Shown: positions 58,769 through 64,000 of the stretch, piece after piece | Numbering within the stretch: the first letter of the stretch is position 1 | How the letters are laid out: the number at the start of each line of letters is the position of its first letter | Assembly: GCA_024220505.1 (NCBI GenBank) | Contig: JAKZZE010000018.1 | Span: forward strand, 372,001 to 436,000 | DNA from: Rhizopus arrhizus | Lineage: Eukaryota; Mucoromycota; Mucoromycetes; Mucorales; Rhizopodaceae | Direction: 5' to 3' | DNA: 64,000 bases | Made by a program: the position numbers and the translations under genes | The notes under the pieces: model-generated | Databases searched by the model: none | Seen by the model: only the letters and a program-made list of their open reading frames with translations | What the model was told of the DNA's origin: nothing

Positions 58769-60341
58769 TTACTTTGCAAAAGCAATAGTGGAACTCAAAG
58801 GAAATGTAATACAATACATATCTTTTTTTGGTGCTACATTACGAACCCAATGAACTGTAGTTTTTAATGAATCAGGCATTTCACCCATTACTTCACCTAC
58901 TCTCTACAGCAAAGTGAGCACATTAATCCACACAACTGTGCATGCTTACCTGCGTGATATCTTGTAATGGATCAGAACTCTTTGTAAAACAGTGGCAGTG
59001 AATGAGAGGCAACTTTGCATTTGCGTCATACAAATGTTTATAATCAGCATATAAACCACGAAACGTGTCCAAAAATTCAATAGCTATTGCTGGTAAATTC
59101 ATTACAAAATGATCAAAGGTCTTCCACTGATGTTCATTGGTTGATTGAAGATCTCTGACTGCTTGTTGGATAAATGCTCTTCCATCCAAATTATAAGGAC
59201 GAATACCCTCCAAAATCTTGTTGGTCTCGATATTCTTCTTCATCCATTCAAATGAAGAAGGATTAAGATCATTTGCATAAACAATGGATCCCTTTTTGGC
59301 AGCTGGAATAGCAAAGGGTCCAACGCCCGCAAATACATCGCCTATATCAATCAGTATATTTGATTATGCTTTTTCAATGACTTACAAACATATTCTTTTG
59401 GTTTAAATAGCTGAACTAATCTATCGTGTTCTGTATGTAATCTTGAATTCCAATAAACTTTTGAGAAGTCAAATTTAAATTTGCATCCACTTTCTTTCTA
59501 TTATGGTTATGAGCAACATGACAATAAGTTTTAAATTTAATTACCACTTCAGCCAGCATATCATTATCTCCTGCTAATAGTTCCATTTTAAAGAATCGAA
59601 AAGTGGTATCAATACTATTAATCTTATTTACTACCGTTCTAATATTTTTGTTTTTCTATTATGGCATTAATTATTATGTGCTATTTAGTACAAAATAATC
59701 ATTTACATCCAAGATAACTTGTCCTATTAAATGCTTCCAAGGATAATATTCTTCTTTTAAATTGATATGTGCAATATGCCCAATTTGTGTAAAAGAAGAA
59801 GGAATATCTACAAGTTCATCAGGCATTACTGAACGAAATATTTGTTCTAACAACAATGTTATAAATATCCTCAAATTGCTCTACACTTTATTCTTTTTAT
59901 ACCAGAATTCCAATAATCATAATCTACTTGTACGTCGTATGATACAAGTCCTAAGCTTTCTTTATCAATCAATTCTTGTTCCTGTTCTGACAATTCTTCT
60001 ATTTTAACAACTATTATTCAACAATTTTTTATATTATTATTTTAGATCAAGTACCTGTTTTTGTTAGATCGTTTCTTAACAAAACTAGCTTAATATCGCT
60101 GGCTTCAAGATCTGGAAATACATTTTTAAATCTAGGTTGATTAAACAAATTTCTACAACAGAAAAAGAATTAATGAAAGGCACAAAGTACATGTATATAA
60201 TATTTACTTTGATAAAGTTTTTGTAAATAAGCCTACTTTCTTTGTAGGCACTTTAACTGCTTTTGTTGGAACGACCAGTTTGAAGGCATCACGGTTAAGC
60301 TTAACCATGCCTTTATTTAAAGGTGGTGTCAAGATGGACAT
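58769..60341 (-). CDS. TRM5: TRM5, tRNA (guanine37-N1) methyltransferase
   Basis: Forms m1G37 next to the anticodon of several tRNAs, including tRNA-Pro, two copies of which lie in this window. The start at 60341 reads MSILTPPLNKGMVKLNRDAF. Blocks seen: SSFTQIGHIAHINLKEEYYP, WKHLIGQVIL, FKFDFSKVYWNSRLHTEHDR, VCDVFAGVGPFAIPAAKKGS (motif I), VYANDLNPSSFEWMKKNIET and FDHFVMNLPAIAIEFLD (motif IV, N-L-P-A). The end is SSTIAFAK with TAA at 58769. About seven introns, most of 50-70 nt. All motifs are kept, so it should be active. Confidence 0.92.
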
Positions 60342-62551
60342 TATTGTGAGGAGAAAAAAAAATTGACAGATCTCTCATCTTATATTAAGGTGGCGCCTCT
60401 TCCCCGGACAAGAATTAGAGTTTCGCCTGCGCTTTCATTTTGAAATTCAGTAAGAGATTCATTAATGACATGCTGCATAAATGTACAAAAAAAAAAAAAA
60501 AAGATTGTAATATCAGATTAAGCAAGATGCTATTGCTCGCAAACTCCATCCCTTATTTCATTTAATTGCTACAAGAGTAAAATAAAACAGAAAGAGCATT
60601 CCTCTCTTTGCAAACAAGCAACTCGTAAAAACCTTTTTTAATTAGCTTTGGGAAAAAAGAGCAGGAGTGGTACAATTGATTTTACACCGCCACATAATAC
60701 TTTGCAAAAACATATAAGCCATTTGGAAATTAGAAATAAATGCTTTGTTAATCAAAAGATTGGATTATACTTTTTATTTGTAAAAGGCTTGTAAGGAATT
60801 ACAGCTTTTGTTTAAGATAACAAAAAAAAAAACTTTCTATGATTTCTCGTTAAAATAAAAAACTTTTAAAATATAACGAAAAAGTATATTCTTTATTTAA
60901 TATCATTGAATCTAGTATTTATATCATATCATAAAGACTTAATTAAATCTTTTCTACAACACTTTAATTAATTATAACTGCAGAACGAATGTAAAGACCT
61001 ATTCCTGGTTGTTCAAGTGAATTGTTTATATCTGTTTTTTATGTTAATATTATTTTTATGTGTCATTACATCAGAAGCTACATTAAAACAACCCGTACTG
61101 AGCTAAAGAAGTAGAATTAGTTATGACTAAATAATAAAGAGAATGTAAGAAATCTCTGTAAAGCATTCACTATTCTGGATTTGCTATTTGAGTATGAATC
61201 ATGTTTAAAATATATCGGAACACTACACCTACACAGATATTTACAAAAAGTTTGTTACGCCATCATTAGAAAAAAAAAAAAAAAAATAATGATCTAACAA
61301 ATTCTATGGCACAAAAGCCTTTTCATACCGTCTTGATATAAAATCGAGCTGTAAGCTGTGGCTTTGGCCGTTAAATAAGCAAGATTACTAAAGAAAAAAA
61401 AAGAAATACACATTGTATAATGGTAAAAATAATAAAAAAAGAGGTAGAAACAAAGATCGAGAAACAGCTTATATACTTTTTGAGATTAATCTTTATTTCA
61501 GTTTAAGTTGAAGTAAAAATTATTCTAATTGAAGGTAGATATTTATATCTTATTGAGTGAATGGCTTGATATCTTCTATTGTACGCGTTCTTCTAATATT
61601 CAGGTACTTTAGCAAGCGTCATCTATGATTATGATTATGAAAACTTTTCATTTGTTCTTTTGTATATCTATCATAGATTATCTTTTATTTTGGGAATTCC
61701 TCACTGATTTGAATAACGTTATTTTACGCGTTATTTCAATTATGTGAAAGATTAGCAATATTCCTGATATTGGATTGGATCTTGTTATTTTAGTTGATAC
61801 TTCTTCTTATCAAAGAACTTTCATTAATACAATACATATTCTAAAAGAATATGCTTAAATGGAATTAATTGTATAATTCTATTTAAATAAACTTATATTT
61901 TATTTTAATGGTGATCTTGTCTTAAGACTTATATTTATCAATGTCAACTACAATCAGTTTGTCGTATCCCAACATACTTTAAACATGATTTATATTCAAT
62001 TTATAAGAAATCAGAGTAGTGAATGCTGTACAAAGATGCATTACAGTCTTTTCTCTATTATTCGGTCATAACTAATCCCACACATTTAACTCAATACAAG
62101 CTGTTTTAATATAGTTCCTGATGCAATGAGACATAAATGAAAATAGATTTACTTAAACAATTATAAACAGTCCACTTGCATAACCAGGAACAGGTCTTCA
62201 TACTAAAATTTATTCATGCTAGATCTACAGCTAAAATTAATTAAAGTATCTTGAAAAGGATTTAATTGAATCTTTATGAAAAGGATATAAATACTAGATA
62301 CGATAATATTAAATAAAAATATAACTTTAAGTCTTGTTGAATTTTATCGTCTTTTTATTCTTACGAGATAACACACAGTTACTGTTCTACAACAATACAA
62401 AAGTGAAAAGTTGAGAAATACAAGCTAATAACTATACCAGTGGTGTGTAATTCTCCTGTTTTTTTAAAAAAAAGAAAACGATTACCTGCAAAATAAATTT
62501 TAAGTTGCATGATCGTAGGAAAAAAAGGCGAAAACGGAACATGAATTCTGA
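60342..62551. other. 2.2-kb gene-poor region
   Basis: Contains the TRM5 promoter at its left and AT-rich DNA with A-runs (A17 near 60488, A17 near 61270). There is no ORF over 60 codons with recognisable content and no RNA gene. It ends at the promoter boxes of the second tRNA-Pro. Confidence 0.45.
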
Positions 62552-62575
62552 CCAATCATATTCTTTCCACGTGAC
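62552..62575 (+). promoter_or_regulatory. CCAAT and CACGTG boxes upstream of tRNA-Pro, copy B
   Basis: CCAATCA at -68 and CACGTG at -52 relative to the tRNA start, identical in spacing to copy A. Confidence 0.55.
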
Positions 62576-62619
62576 ATTATATGATTATTTTAATTCCAAA
62601 TTTTGGGTTTTCAGCGCAC

Positions 62620-62691
62620 GGGTTCTTGGTGAAGTGGTATCATTCTTGCTTTGGGTGCAAGAGGCCCCGGGTTCAAACCCCGGAGGACCCC
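62620..62691 (+). tRNA. tRNA-Pro (anticodon UGG), copy B
   Basis: Identical in sequence to the copy at 46479-46550 across all 72 nt, with intact acceptor, D, anticodon and T stems, A and B boxes, and a T5 terminator right after it. Confidence 0.95.
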
Positions 62692-63099
62692 TTTTTACTA
62701 ATTATTTCCGGAAGAAAGTTTTGCCATTGTAGCACACACGGTAAATGTTTTGTTTCCGAAACTATGGAGAACAATGATGATCACAAGAGCAAATTTTAAT
62801 GTCCAGCGACATTGATGTCGGTCGACATGGTTTGTAAACAACATAAACAATAAGTCACGTCTTTTTTTATATAAACAAGATGAATATTTCTAAACAAAAC
62901 AAGACATTCAATAGATCAATCTTCTTGCGCTTACAAAAGTAATCTTTTCTTATTGGGTCACAATTATCTTTTCTTTTCCTTTTCTTTTTACCTATTCTTT
63001 CTGATCTGATATCTAAGTTATCACGAAACAAGAAAGATCTCTTTTACTATTCTTTATCTTTTATAAAACAATCTTACTCTTAACTTTATTGATCTAAAA

Positions 63100-63121
63100 A
63101 GATCTGGTAGCCACTACTTAA
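63100..63121 (+). repeat. AGATCTGGTAG motif, copy B1 (altered B2 at 63541)
   Basis: Equal to copy A1. A further diverged form, AGATCTGGCGATCACC, starts at 63541 and is followed by ACAACAAGCG, matching the ACAAGC after the copy at 47442. Confidence 0.5.
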
Positions 63122-63256
63122 AGCCAAATTACTCTCTCAAAAGAATTGCTAAATGTTTAATCAAATTAACTAAACTCAAATCATACAATTCTTCAAACCT
63201 CAAATTAGACTAATCCATTTTACTTTAATGGAACCCAGATTCCAACTACTAACAAA

Positions 63257-64000
63257 TTGCAACTTGCTGCAACTTTAAAACCCATTCGAACTTTATTTCT
63301 TGATTTCTGATTGAAGAATCCTTTTTTCAAACTTTATATTTTTGAATATAAAAAGGATAGCTTTTTTTATTTCTATTGCGTTACTTTTTCTCTTTGTTAT
63401 ATTTTTATCTCCAAATCTTTTGGTATAATACTCTTAAATATAAGCAAGACAAATCCCTTCGAAATCAATTATTTTCATTTAAACACTTTTAAAACTCTTA
63501 TCAAGCTGCCTTATTACAAACAAGTCTGAGCTATTTTATAAGATCTGGCGATCACCTACAACAAGCGAATCAAATATCAAAACTCGATTTAAGTCTTACT
63601 ATTCTTTTTATCAACTTTATTTCAGAACCATTAACTCTTATAAGACATTAAGGGAAAAAATTGCACTGTTTTCATTTGCCTTTCTTTTTATCGTTCTCTA
63701 GATATTTTAGCAAATTGAGCAGCTTGCTTGACAGCATGGGACTTGATTGTCATTGCATTATAACACATATGGTCAAAACAGCGGAATCTAATAATGAACA
63801 CCTTATATCATATAGCAACCAAAAACAGAACAAAATTATAATCCAAAAAACATATAAATAATTGTCTCAAAACACTTTACTTCTTCTAACCTTTCTTACC
63901 TTTGATTTTATATCAACTTTTTCTTTTTATCAGATAAATATATTTTTAAGGAGGCAAACTATCTCTTATTTAACATCAAGAACATTAAGTCCCTTGAATC
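63257..64000. other. Gene-free end of the window
   Basis: AT-rich DNA with frames of 66-72 codons that have no recognisable content. The only structure is the altered AGATCTGG block at 63541. Confidence 0.4.

Larger units (their letters stand above)
62620..63256 (+). repeat. tRNA-Pro module, copy B
   Basis: Same unit as at 46479-47113: tRNA, palindromes (62807-62820), TATA-like box (62869-62875), C/T-rich stretch and AGATCTGGTAG motif (63100-63121). About 97 % identical by eye with no large gap. Both copies lie on the plus strand, 16.1 kb apart. Confidence 0.9.

Noticed and set aside
62505..62799. Two plus-strand frames over tRNA-Pro copy B
   Set aside because: They read through the tRNA itself and have no other content.
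1..64000. CRISPR array, prokaryotic operon, or horizontally acquired island
   Set aside because: No regularly spaced direct repeats with unique spacers other than the 23-bp units in the transposon end, and all genes have fungal introns.
1..64000. Secondary-metabolite gene cluster
   Set aside because: Two zinc-cluster factors and one transporter are present, but no synthase or tailoring enzymes; neighbours are housekeeping genes.

Overview
This is a eukaryotic nuclear window. Short introns with GT..AG borders interrupt almost every gene, intergenic DNA is very AT-rich and full of A/T homopolymers, and the gene set is fungal: an Ert1-type Zn2Cys6 factor with a PAS-like domain, an NCS2 purine permease and an Lpx1-like peroxisomal lipase. 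Gene style and transposons (a DIRS-type retroelement and L1-like ORF1/zf-RVT fragments) suggest an early-diverging filamentous fungus, most likely Mucoromycota/Mucorales. Species cannot be told from the sequence alone. Gene models below were spliced by hand; exon borders given explicitly were checked for reading frame, and the others are approximate.

Layout. 0-6.5 kb: a truncated mitochondrial carrier (-) diverges from an Ert1-like regulator (+); then a PDK1-type kinase without a PH domain (-) and a decayed, internally deleted LINE (-). 6.9-14 kb: a very long FG nucleoporin of the Nup49/Nup58 family (-) and cullin-1 (-). 15.5-25 kb: eIF5B (+), an Rpd3-type deacetylase (+), a cyclin-Q-like cyclin (-) and a Nudix hydrolase (+). 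25-33.5 kb: EMG1/NEP1 (-), a LINE ORF1 remnant, RRP8 (-), an Lpx1-like hydrolase ending in SKL (-) and a purine permease (-). 34-45 kb: an unassigned SAM methyltransferase (+), a 4.17-kb TIR-bounded composite transposon carrying DIRS-type RT, RNase H and tyrosine recombinase plus a Tc1/mariner transposase tail, NIC96/NUP93 (+) and NOC2 (-). 45.4-48.9 kb: gene-poor DNA with a tRNA-Pro(UGG) module. 48.9-60.3 kb: NUP192/NUP205 (+), eIF4E (+), a Zn2Cys6-like factor (+), a Ras GTPase with Glu at the Gln61 position (+) and TRM5 (-). 60.3-64 kb: a second gene-poor stretch with a near-identical copy of the tRNA-Pro module.

Themes. Three nucleoporins that belong to one physical assembly (channel Nup49/58, its anchor Nic96/Nup93 and the inner-ring scaffold Nup192) lie within 47 kb. 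Translation and rRNA/tRNA genes are frequent (eIF5B, eIF4E, EMG1, RRP8, NOC2, TRM5). The least ordinary items are the composite DIRS-Tc1 element with tandem ~23-bp repeats in its ends, the duplicated tRNA-Pro modules with identically spaced CCAAT and CACGTG boxes, two in-frame GC-AG introns, and the Ras homologue with a substituted switch II residue.
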